DNA from: an uncultured Bifidobacterium sp.
GTDB lineage: Bacteria; Actinomycetota; Actinomycetes; Actinomycetales; Bifidobacteriaceae
Direction of reading: 5' to 3'
Assembly: GCA_937874315.1 (NCBI GenBank)
Contig: CALNAE010000212.1
Location: forward strand, 1 to 62,362
Length of the DNA: 62,362 bases
The translations under genes and the position numbers were made by a program. Positions 1 to 7,711 of the stretch are shown in pieces. The notes under the pieces were generated by a model. The model searched no databases. It was not told the origin of the DNA and saw only the letters and a list, made by a program, of their open reading frames with translations. The stretch's first letter is position 1. The number at the start of each line of letters is the position of its first letter.

Positions 1-428
1 TGGTCATAGGACTTAAGCCTGATGCGGATTTTCTGTCCCGCCATTGCCGTCCGCCCTTTCTAGCGATTCGTGTACTTTTACCAACCTGCTCTCAGGACAC
101 CGGCATACGCGGACTTACGGTATTTATCCCGCGTCCACAACACATCAGTGCGCAGTAATCGATCCTTCGCATGCAAGCATGCAATAATTCCCGACCCCGC
201 ACCCGCTTTTTTGATTCCAAATATGCGAGCCCAAAACAGGCAACTTCTCAATTAAAGCACCTACTCGAGATTAGAGGAATTCGGGCGTGTCGGTCATTTT
301 CGCCCGTCTTCCCGCCGAATATGATCATGGGCCGCCGGACGAAATTCATCATCCGACGGCCCATGGTCATTCAACACTCACGCGTCGCTGAAACACGCGC
401 GCATCATTCAGCACTCAGTTCCCGGTCA
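1..428. other. Intergenic stretch at the window edge
   Basis: No convincing gene lies here. Two short plus-strand reading frames have no family resemblance, no good ribosome site and no codon bias. The only clear structure is the hairpin at 326-365 downstream of adhE. Confidence 0.6.
326..365 (-). terminator. Hairpin downstream of adhE
   Basis: Arms at 326-339 and 352-365 pair over 14 positions with one C/A mismatch, around a 12-base loop. It lies 64 bases past the adhE stop. No T-run follows on the minus strand, so it is either a U-independent terminator or an mRNA 3'-end stabiliser. Confidence 0.6.
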
Positions 429-3209
429 TCAGTCCTTGGGCTCAATTCGCTCAGAGGCCTCGACCAGGGCACCTGCGCCTTCACGCCTGGCACGCAGCTC
501 GTGTCCTTCTTCGCGCGAAACGCCGTAATAGGCGGCGATGGCGATATCCTTCATGTCCTCGATCATCGGAACACGCGGATTGGCCGGCGTGCATTGGTCC
601 TCATAGGCGCGCATGCCGATCTGGTCGAGGATGCTCCAGAAGAAGTCCTCGTCCACGCCGCAATCCTTGAAGCTCTTGTCCATCTGCAGCTTGTTGTCGC
701 GATAGTCTTCCATCGCCGCTGCGAGATTCTCGACCCCCTCGGCAGGGGTATTGCCCGGATCGATGCCCAACGTCTGAGCCAGCTGTTGGTAACGCTCCGG
801 CGCGACGTATTTGTTGTATTTCGGCCAGCTGGTCGGCTCCAACGGCACCGTACCGTTGTATCGCACGACATACGGCAGCAGAATCGCATTGGTGTGCCCA
901 TGGGCGAGGTCGCACAACGCTCCGATGGTGTGGGCCATGCCGTGGCACATCCCGAGGAATGCGGAGCCGAAGGCCATGCCCGCCATGGTGGCGGCATTAT
1001 GCATCTTCTCCTGAGCCTCGATTTTTTCTCGTCCAGGATCGTCATTGACCGACGGGGCAAGATTGTCCCAGATCAGCCTGGCGGAATGCAGCGCCATGGC
1101 GTCGGTGAAGTCGTTGGCGTATACGGAGACGAAGGCCTCGGTGGCGTGCGTCAACGAATCGAATCCGGCATCCTGCGCAAGGGTACGCGGCTGCGTACGC
1201 GCCAGCACGGGATCGACGATGGCCACCGTCGGCGTCAAGGCATAGTCGGTGATCGGATACTTGTATCCCGTCTTATGATCCGTGATGACCGCGAACGGCG
1301 TCACCTCGGAGCCGGTTCCCGAGGACGTGGGAATGCAGACCAGACGAGCCTTGGTACCCAACGGCGGAATGCGGAACGCGCGCTTGCGAATATCGAAGAA
1401 CTTCTCGCGCACGTCGTCGAATGAAATCTCGGGATGCTCGTACAACAGCCACATGATCTTTGCGGCATCCATCGGCGAACCGCCGCCCACGGCGATGATG
1501 GTGTCCGGTTCGAATTCGTCCCGCATCATGGCCGCCCCGCGCTCCACGGTCTCAACCGAGGGCTCGGGCTCCACATAATCGATGATGCGGAACGTCACCA
1601 AATGACGGCGTGCGCGCAACTGATCGATGATCTTGTCGACGATGCCAAGCTGCTCCATCACCTTGTCACAGATAATCACGGCCTTGCGGATGCAGTACAT
1701 GTCACGCAGGTAACGAATCGAATTCGGCTCGAAATACGTCTTGGCCGGCACTTTGAACCATTGCATGTTGTTGTTCCTCCGTGCGATGCGTTTGATGTTG
1801 ATGAGGTTGACCGCCTGAACGTTGCCCGACACGGAATTGCCGCCGTACGAGCCGCACCCGAGGGTGAGTGAAGGAGCGATCGAATTGTAGATATCGCCTA
1901 TGCCGCCCAGTGCCGAAGGCTGATTCCATATGATTCGGCAGGCATGCATCCGCAGACCATACTCGCGCACCAGTTCCTCATTGTTGGTGTGGATGGCGGC
2001 GGTGTGCCCGGCACCATGCCGGAGCATCTGCTCGCACATGGTGAACGCCTGTTCCTTGTCCTGTGCCTTGAGTAGCGCATGAACGGGTGCGAGCTTCTCC
2101 ATGGTCAGCGGCTCGTTCTCGCCCACTTCCTTGCACTCGGCCACAATGATCGTCGTGTCCTGCGGAATGTCGAATCCGGCGGCATGCGCGATGAATTCGG
2201 GCGATTTGCCGGGAACGACGGAATTCAGCTTCGGCGTCTTACCGGAATACGAGGTGCAACCGAACATGTACCGTTCGAGTTTCGCCTTCTCCTCCGCATT
2301 GACGAAATAGACCTTCCGGCGTTTCATCTCCTTGATCAACGCCGCGTATACGGCCTGATGCGCGATGATGGCCTGCTCGGTGGCGCAGATCATGCCGTAG
2401 TCGAAATGCTTGGAAAGCACCAGATCGTTCACGGCGCGGGGGACGTCCACGTCTTCGTCGACATATGCCGGTGCGTTGCCTGGGCCAACGCCCAGAGCCG
2501 GTTTCCCCGAGGAATAGGCGGCCTTGACCATCCCCGGTCCGCCGGTGGCCAGAATCGTGGCGATACCGGGGTGCTTCATCAGCGCTCCGGTCGCCTCGAT
2601 GGATGGATGCTCAATCCACTGGATGCAATTCTCCGGCGCACCGGCCTTGATCGCGGCATCACGCACGACTTTGGCTGCGGCAACCGAGCTTTGCTGGGCG
2701 AAGGGATGAAAGCCGAATACGATCGGGCAGCGGGTCTTCAACGCGATAAGGGATTTGAAAATGGTGGTCGACGTGGGATTCGTCACCGGGGTAACCCCTG
2801 CGACCACGCCCACCGGTTCCGCGACCTCATCGAGTCCCATCACATCGTCTTCATGGATGATGCCGACCGTTTTCTGATTGACGAGATAATGAGTCACATG
2901 TTCGCACGCGAAGATGTTCTTCGTCGCCTTGTCCTCGACCAGGCCGCGCCCGGTTTCATCGACGGCCATCTTCGCCAGGGTCAAATGCTTGTTCAACGCC
3001 GCGATCGAAGCCTTGGCGACAATGTGGTCGACGGTTTCCTGATCATACGACTGATATTCGTCGAGAGCCTTGAGCCCCTTACGCACCAGCTGGTCCACTT
3101 CCTGCTCAGCCGCCGCCTGCTTGCTGAGTTCGCCTGCTTCTTGTCCGGCCACGGTTGCTTTTACGTCCGTCACGATCTTCTCCTCATTAGTTGATGCCGA
3201 CGCATTCAT
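429..3209 (-). CDS. adhE: Bifunctional acetaldehyde-CoA/alcohol dehydrogenase
   Basis: This 926-residue cytosolic enzyme reduces acetyl-CoA to acetaldehyde and then to ethanol, re-oxidising NADH in the bifid shunt. The N-terminal half is an aldehyde dehydrogenase domain with the catalytic cysteine at about residue 275 in MICATEQ. The C-terminal half is an iron-dependent alcohol dehydrogenase, with the glycine-rich GGGSPMDAAK and GSGTGSEVTPF segments and a histidine-rich metal site near residues 745-770. I chose the ATG at 3209 because AGAGG lies 9 bases upstream. An in-frame ATG 22 codons earlier would place a Rex-like operator inside the coding region. The gene is monocistronic with its own hairpin and is divergent from glgX. 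Length fits the family. Confidence 0.96.
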   Translation of the reverse strand: MNASASTNEEKIVTDVKATVAGQEAGELSKQAAAEQEVDQLVRKGLKALDEYQSYDQETVDHIVAKASIAALNKHLTLAKMAVDETGRGLVEDKATKNIFACEHVTHYLVNQKTVGIIHEDDVMGLDEVAEPVGVVAGVTPVTNPTSTTIFKSLIALKTRCPIVFGFHPFAQQSSVAAAKVVRDAAIKAGAPENCIQWIEHPSIEATGALMKHPGIATILATGGPGMVKAAYSSGKPALGVGPGNAPAYVDEDVDVPRAVNDLVLSKHFDYGMICATEQAIIAHQAVYAALIKEMKRRKVYFVNAEEKAKLERYMFGCTSYSGKTPKLNSVVPGKSPEFIAHAAGFDIPQDTTIIVAECKEVGENEPLTMEKLAPVHALLKAQDKEQAFTMCEQMLRHGAGHTAAIHTNNEELVREYGLRMHACRIIWNQPSALGGIGDIYNSIAPSLTLGCGSYGGNSVSGNVQAVNLINIKRIARRNNNMQWFKVPAKTYFEPNSIRYLRDMYCIRKAVIICDKVMEQLGIVDKIIDQLRARRHLVTFRIIDYVEPEPSVETVERGAAMMRDEFEPDTIIAVGGGSPMDAAKIMWLLYEHPEISFDDVREKFFDIRKRAFRIPPLGTKARLVCIPTSSGTGSEVTPFAVITDHKTGYKYPITDYALTPTVAIVDPVLARTQPRTLAQDAGFDSLTHATEAFVSVYANDFTDAMALHSARLIWDNLAPSVNDDPGREKIEAQEKMHNAATMAGMAFGSAFLGMCHGMAHTIGALCDLAHGHTNAILLPYVVRYNGTVPLEPTSWPKYNKYVAPERYQQLAQTLGIDPGNTPAEGVENLAAAMEDYRDNKLQMDKSFKDCGVDEDFFWSILDQIGMRAYEDQCTPANPRVPMIEDMKDIAIAAYYGVSREEGHELRARREGAGALVEASERIEPKD

Positions 3210-3250
3210 TCCATTCGCCTCTCTGCGGCGAACCGACACGGCATGAGAAC

Positions 3251-3266
3251 TGTGATACATGTCACA
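3251..3266. promoter_or_regulatory. Rex-type redox operator in front of adhE
   Basis: Seen: a perfect palindrome TGTGA-TACATG-TCACA, followed by an A that extends one half to TCACAA. It starts 42 bases upstream of the adhE ATG and overlaps the expected transcription start. Known: Rex operators have the form TTGTGA-N6-TCACAA, and adhE is a classical NADH-responsive Rex target. A CRP-family regulator would read a similar site, so the regulator is inferred. Confidence 0.7.
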
Positions 3267-3294
3267 AGATAACAAACGATCTGAATGAGACCAA
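3267..3294 (-). promoter_or_regulatory. adhE promoter
   Basis: On the minus strand TTGGTC (3289-3294) is separated by 16 bases from TTATCT (3267-3272). The palindrome at 3251-3266 begins directly after the -10 box, which suits repression by promoter occlusion. Confidence 0.55.
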
Positions 3295-3703
3295 GAGTGC
3301 CTATTTTGAGCGTTTCATGGGCAGTACCTCGGTGGTTACGTTCGTTTTACTTTGTATTATGTAATAATATTGGTTGAATTTTCATAAATATGGTCTGTTT
3401 TGTTCTATTACCGTCACAAATGAACACGCCAACGGAAACCGTTAACGCTAACTATCCCCGATTCGGCCGTTGGATCACGACAAATCGCGATACCACGGCG
3501 AATTCGGGTTCCCCGTCACGACGCAACCTCACCGCTTGCCGGAAGCGACGGTGCCCGCCGACCCGCGCTTCCTCTCCCGACTGCGGTCACGGGAAAAACG
3601 CCTGCCGTTGGGGTCGCCCCCCGATCTCTCGTCCGTTATCGGTCTCGACCACGTCGACGGGGAATCGTCTGCTCTCGCAGAAAAACGACCGTTTGATCGC
3701 GCC

Positions 3704-3709
3704 TACAAT
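3704..3709 (+). promoter_or_regulatory. -10 box of a probably leaderless glgX transcript
   Basis: TACAAT ends 7 bases before the ATG at 3717, and no Shine-Dalgarno sequence precedes that ATG. This geometry puts transcription start at or next to the A of the start codon. No good -35 box is visible. Confidence 0.4.
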
Positions 3710-3716
3710 AAATCCT

Positions 3717-6083
3717 ATGCACAATCCTTCATTGCACCGTTATGCCACACGTCCCGGCCTGTACTTCACCGACGACGGTGGCGCCGATGCCGTCGTTCGA
3801 TCCGAGAACTCCGATCAGCTCTGGCTGTGCATATACGAGCCCGAACAGCATCCGACCGAGTTCTATGCACAGGCGCGCAGCGTCGTCGACGACCAGCCGC
3901 CGGCATTGCTCAACGCCATGCGGGAGTATGAGGTAGTAACCAGAATCGTGACCCCGCTCCACCTTCGCGAGACGCTGTTTCGCATGAAGGGACCGAACTA
4001 CGGTTTGTGGTATGTTCACCTGCCCAAGGCCTGGGACGGAATGCGCTACGGGTATCGTGCCGACGGCGCCTGGGACCCCGAGCAGGGCGTACGGTTCAAT
4101 CCCTACAAGGTTCTGCTCGATCCCTATGGCAAGGGGATCGAAGGTCGCAGCTCACTGAGACCGGAAGCGTTTTCCTACGCGTTTTCGACCGTAGACGGCA
4201 AGCTTCAGGGTTCTCCGCACGGCGCAATGAGCACCTTGGACTCTCTAGGATTCACTCCTCTGTCCGTGGCCATCGCCGACCGTGACGCCTCGAAGCATGA
4301 CGGCGACCCCTCACACCCACATGTGCCGTGGAGCAAAACCGTCATCTACGAGCTGCATGTCAAAGGATTCACCGCGACCGCCCCTTGGCTTCCGGAAGAG
4401 CTCAGGGGGACCTACGCGGGCTTGGCCCATCCCAAAACGCTGACCTACCTGCAACGTCTCGGCGTCACTTCGATCGAACTCCTGCCCATCCAGGCCAAAC
4501 AGAGCGAAATTCCTTTGCAGGAACAAGGTCTGTCGAATTACTGGGGATACTCGACCCTGGGATATTTCGCGCCGGAAGAATCCTACGCGACGGCGCGTTC
4601 ACGCAGCCTCGGCGCAAACGCCGTACGCCATGAGGTCATCGAGATGGTTCGCGCCTTGCACGGTGCGGGATTCGAAGTCATTATGGACGTGGTGTACAAC
4701 CACACCTGCGAAGGAGGCGTGGACGGTCCCACGGTGTGTTGGCGCGGGCTCGACGATCTCTCCTATTACCGACACGACAAGAATCATCCGGCCGAGCTGG
4801 AGGACACCACCGGCTGCGGCAACACGCTGGATTTCACCAACACCCACGTGGTGACCTATGCCATCGACTCGCTGCGCTATTGGGCCAAACGAGTCGGCAT
4901 CGACGGATTCCGTTTCGATCTGGCCGCATCGTTGGCGCGGCTCGATGGCTCTTTCACCCACCGTCACCCATTCCTATACGCGCTGCGCAGCGATTTGCTG
5001 CTCGGCAATCTCAAACTCATCATGGAACCGTGGGACCTAGGCAAAGGCGGTTGGAGAACCGGGCAATTCGGTGTTCCATTCAGCGAATGGAACGACCATT
5101 TCAGGGACCACGTACGCAGCTTCTGGCTCGACAACGCCAGACAGCCCAAGGAAACCCCATCGATAGGCATGCAGGATATCGCGACACGGTTATGCGGCTC
5201 GGCGGATCTATTCGCCACGGAACCGGGACGTGGCGCCGCCGCTTCGGTCAACTACGTCACCAGCCATGACGGCTTCACGCTATATGACCTCACTGCTTAT
5301 AACCAGCGGCATAATGAGGCTAACGGCGAGCACAACACCGACGGCGACACCATCAATCACTCGTGGAATTTCGGCGTCGAAGGCCCGAGCATCAATCCGA
5401 AGATCAATTCCAATCGGCGACGCGCCGCGCTCAACATGCTGGGTACGCTGCTGATGTCGTTGGGAACTCCCATGCTTCGCGCAGGCGACGAATTCGGCAA
5501 TTCGCAGGATGGCAATAACAACGGATACGCACAGGACAATACGATCAGCTGGTTGGACTGGTCATGGATGGCTGAAGGGGATGACGGCAGTCATCGCCGA
5601 TTCGCCAGTGCCGTGGCGCAGCTGATCGCCATCCGGAAGTCGCTCGACCTGTACCATCACGAGGATTTCTTCACACGTCTGACGCAACTGGGTCTACTCA
5701 AACAGTCGAGTCGTGTGCAATGGCAACTTCCAGACGGCACCACGCCTATGGAACAGGACTGGCTCAACCCTGCGATACATAGCTTCAGCATGCGGCTGAC
5801 ATCCGCGACCGAGGCCAACGTATTGATCGTCGTCAACGCCGATAAACGGGACCAGCGGTTCCACCTGCCCGTGGATACCCAGTGGCAGTGCCTGTGGTCC
5901 TCGACGTCAACACTCGAAACGCCGCCCAGACACGGGGCGGGCAGCCCGAAGCCGCTGACGTCCACGACGAGGTCGGCGGCAACATCCACCGGCACGTCTG
6001 GGACAACGTCGACGGCACGATTCCCTTCGAATCTCTGGATCATCCCCTCCATGAGCATCTCGCTCCTTCAAGAGCGATTCTGA
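3717..6083 (+). CDS. glgX: Glycogen debranching enzyme
   Basis: This GH13 isoamylase-type enzyme hydrolyses alpha-1,6 branches of limit dextrins from glycogen. After an N-terminal CBM48-like domain come the four GH13 signatures: DVVYNHT at residues 324-330, GFRFD ending in the nucleophile D401, the acid E437 in MEPWD, and SHDG with D518. The start at 3717 (788 residues) is where family similarity begins; it lacks a ribosome site and may be leaderless. The C-terminal 60 residues are odd. From about 5900 to 6035 the +1-shifted frame looks more like protein, yet the last residues, WIIPSMSISLLQERF, are back in the main frame and resemble GlgX ends. A pair of compensating indels is likely (see findings). 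Confidence 0.93.
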   Translation: MHNPSLHRYATRPGLYFTDDGGADAVVRSENSDQLWLCIYEPEQHPTEFYAQARSVVDDQPPALLNAMREYEVVTRIVTPLHLRETLFRMKGPNYGLWYVHLPKAWDGMRYGYRADGAWDPEQGVRFNPYKVLLDPYGKGIEGRSSLRPEAFSYAFSTVDGKLQGSPHGAMSTLDSLGFTPLSVAIADRDASKHDGDPSHPHVPWSKTVIYELHVKGFTATAPWLPEELRGTYAGLAHPKTLTYLQRLGVTSIELLPIQAKQSEIPLQEQGLSNYWGYSTLGYFAPEESYATARSRSLGANAVRHEVIEMVRALHGAGFEVIMDVVYNHTCEGGVDGPTVCWRGLDDLSYYRHDKNHPAELEDTTGCGNTLDFTNTHVVTYAIDSLRYWAKRVGIDGFRFDLAASLARLDGSFTHRHPFLYALRSDLLLGNLKLIMEPWDLGKGGWRTGQFGVPFSEWNDHFRDHVRSFWLDNARQPKETPSIGMQDIATRLCGSADLFATEPGRGAAASVNYVTSHDGFTLYDLTAYNQRHNEANGEHNTDGDTINHSWNFGVEGPSINPKINSNRRRAALNMLGTLLMSLGTPMLRAGDEFGNSQDGNNNGYAQDNTISWLDWSWMAEGDDGSHRRFASAVAQLIAIRKSLDLYHHEDFFTRLTQLGLLKQSSRVQWQLPDGTTPMEQDWLNPAIHSFSMRLTSATEANVLIVVNADKRDQRFHLPVDTQWQCLWSSTSTLETPPRHGAGSPKPLTSTTRSAATSTGTSGTTSTARFPSNLWIIPSMSISLLQERF

Positions 6084-6250
6084 GCACCGCTCATACCACC
6101 CGTCCAAGCACGGTGGCGACATCGCCCCGCCTTGGGACTGAAGCCATGGCGCGGCCATCCAGCCGAGGGTGAACGGGGCCTGGGCCCGCAGGACCAGAAT
6201 ATGGACGCGGCTCGGTCACCCGCCCAAGGACGGACGGCACTACCCGTTTT

Positions 6251-6354
6251 GGTGTGTGATTTGTCGCGCGTGTCGCACGTGTCGCGGGCGATAGCCGACG
6301 AAAGGCCATCGAAAAGCATCCTGAGGGGGAAGAAAAAGAGAAAGGACAGAAAAG
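6251..6354 (+). repeat. Dispersed intergenic element, copy A
   Basis: It opens with three tandem 9-bp units of the type TGTCGCNNG (6262-6288), continues with CGCGGGCGAT, then CCATCGAAAAGCATCCTGA and a purine run. The order CGCGGGCGAT, CCATCGAAA, GCA-CCTGA, purine run recurs at 52075-52190 in the same orientation. Function unknown. Confidence 0.4.
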
Positions 6355-6462
6355 CGAGCAATGAAAGAAAGTCCCCGGCAACACGTCCGGCCGACCACAA
6401 CCCACACACAACCCGGACACCCCCATTGGGGCGGAACTCACGTACGAAGCGCCCAACAACAA

Positions 6463-6498
6463 GTTTGGGGCGGCCCGCAACAGCGGATCGCCCCAAAC
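6463..6498 (-). terminator. rplM-rpsI terminator
   Basis: Arms at 6463-6472 and 6489-6498 are perfectly complementary (GTTTGGGGCG). The loop folds further as CCGC-AACA-GCGG, giving a 14-bp stem with a 2x2 internal loop. On the minus strand it is followed by TTGTTGTTGG. It lies 21 bases past the rpsI stop. Confidence 0.8.
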
Positions 6499-6518
6499 AA
6501 GGTAACGAAAGTTCGACG

Positions 6519-7010
6519 TCAGCGCTTCGAGAACTGCGGAGCACGCCGCGCCTTGTGCAAACCTGCCTTCTTGCGTTCTACCGCTCGGGCATCACGCGTC
6601 AGGAATCCAGCCTTCTTCAAGACGGCACGATTCGCATCACGATCGATGGCATTGAGCGCGCGCGCCACGCCGAGTCGGATCGCCCCGGCCTGACCAGTGG
6701 TGCCACCACCCTCGACGAGCACGATCGCGTCGAATTTGTCTTCGAGCTTGAGCAGCACGATAGGCGAATTGACCTCACGCTGCTGAAGGCGGGAGGGGAA
6801 ATACTCCTCCAACGTGTGGCCGTTGACCGTCCACTTACCAGAGCCTGGAACCAAACGCACGCGCGCGATGGCTTCCTTGCGACGGCCGGTGCCATAGCCC
6901 GCTTCGATCGCGGAAGTTCCTGTGCCCGCGCCGGAGTTCGTTTCTGTGCTGTAGGATGTCGGTTCTTCTTCGGTTTCCTGAACCGCGGAGTTGTCAGTGT
7001 TGTCAGCCAT
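6519..7010 (-). CDS. rpsI: 30S ribosomal protein S9
   Basis: This is a 163-residue S9 of the small subunit head, whose C-terminal tail reaches the P-site tRNA. The core begins at GYGTGRRKEAIARVRL and ends with the canonical RRAPQFSKR tail. The first 35 residues are an acidic, Ser/Thr-rich extension, as is common in actinobacteria. It follows rplM by 20 bases in the usual L13-S9 operon, and a strong hairpin ends the transcript. Confidence 0.97.
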   Translation of the reverse strand: MADNTDNSAVQETEEEPTSYSTETNSGAGTGTSAIEAGYGTGRRKEAIARVRLVPGSGKWTVNGHTLEEYFPSRLQQREVNSPIVLLKLEDKFDAIVLVEGGGTTGQAGAIRLGVARALNAIDRDANRAVLKKAGFLTRDARAVERKKAGLHKARRAPQFSKR

Positions 7011-7030
7011 GATTCTCTATCTCCTTTGGT

Positions 7031-7480
7031 TCACTTGACCTGTTGCGAGACCTGATTGATCTCAAAAACCTGTGGCTTCTGCGGAGTGTGCGGATGCTCG
7101 GCTCCGGCGAATATGTGAAGGCGATCCAATTGGACCTTCGACAACCGATTCTTCGGCAGCATGCCCCTCACTGCCGAGAGGATGATACGGTCTGGGTTGC
7201 GCTGCAACAGATCGGCATAGCTGTCACCACGCAGACCACCGGGGCGACCCGAGTGGGTGTAGAGCAACTTACCCGTCTTGTTACCGGTCAACGCGATTTT
7301 CGCCGCGTTGATGATAATCACATGATTGCCCGAATCGGCATGCGGCGCATAGGTCGCCTTGTTTTTGCCGCGCAGCAGGTTGGCCGCCTGCGTGGCAAGT
7401 CGACCAAGCACCACGTCGGTGGCGTCGATGACATACCAGTCATGAGTCAGATCAGCTGGCTTCGGTGTGAAAGTTTTCAC
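7031..7480 (-). CDS. rplM: 50S ribosomal protein L13
   Basis: This 149-residue L13 binds 23S rRNA early in assembly of the large subunit. It starts VKTFTPKPADLTHDWYVIDA and has the family motifs GRLATQAANLLRGK and GMLPKNRL. I chose the GTG at 7480 because AAAGG lies about 8 bases upstream and the family begins here; the reading frame is open for 21 more codons upstream without resemblance. It is the first gene of the L13-S9 operon. Confidence 0.97.
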   Translation of the reverse strand: MKTFTPKPADLTHDWYVIDATDVVLGRLATQAANLLRGKNKATYAPHADSGNHVIIINAAKIALTGNKTGKLLYTHSGRPGGLRGDSYADLLQRNPDRIILSAVRGMLPKNRLSKVQLDRLHIFAGAEHPHTPQKPQVFEINQVSQQVK

Positions 7481-7635
7481 GAGTGTACCTTTTCTAGCTA
7501 TTGTGTTCCGGACCTCACGCACCGTGCTTTCGGCACAGCACAATCGGTCTCATTATCCGTGGGCTCCCTGAAAGTCCTCGATGGCGAGTGGGATAGCGCT
7601 TTGAAGGACCCCTTAGGGAAACACAACAATCCTCA

Positions 7636-7664
7636 AGTATATCGCTTGCCTTGACTTCGCGCAA
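7636..7664 (-). promoter_or_regulatory. rplM promoter
   Basis: On the minus strand TTGCGC (7659-7664) is 17 bases from TATACT (7636-7641). This gives a leader of about 150 bases before the rplM GTG, long enough for regulation by a ribosomal protein, although I cannot assign a known leader family. Confidence 0.7.
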
Positions 7665-7711
7665 CACGCCACCCCGGGCACCGTATCCCGATACGGTGTG
7701 GGCGCGGCGCA

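Larger units (their letters stand above)
3210..3716. other. Divergent adhE/glgX promoter region
   Basis: It holds the adhE promoter and Rex-like operator, an AT-rich block around 3345-3410, and a small inverted repeat AACGG-AAA-CCGTT at 3431-3443 that could bind a regulator. The glgX reading frame stays open upstream of 3717, but the translated residues there look unlike a GlgX N-terminus and unlike coding sequence of this genome. Confidence 0.55.
6084..6518. other. Convergent glgX/rpsI intergenic region
   Basis: No gene is supported in these 435 bases. It contains a repeat-like element (6251-6354) and the rplM-rpsI terminator (6463-6498). No other gene start, ribosome site or tRNA is visible. 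Confidence 0.6.

Noticed and set aside
70..1424. Plus-strand frames at the left edge and opposite adhE
   Set aside because: The long one is the complement of adhE, and the short one lacks any support.
3251..3266. CRP site instead of Rex site at adhE
   Set aside because: The core is the same, but the gene is a classical Rex target, and glucose-type CRP control is not usual for bifidobacterial adhE.
3390..3716. An upstream extension of glgX by 109 codons
   Set aside because: The translated residues are unlike GlgX and unlike coding sequence of this genome; similarity begins at 3717.
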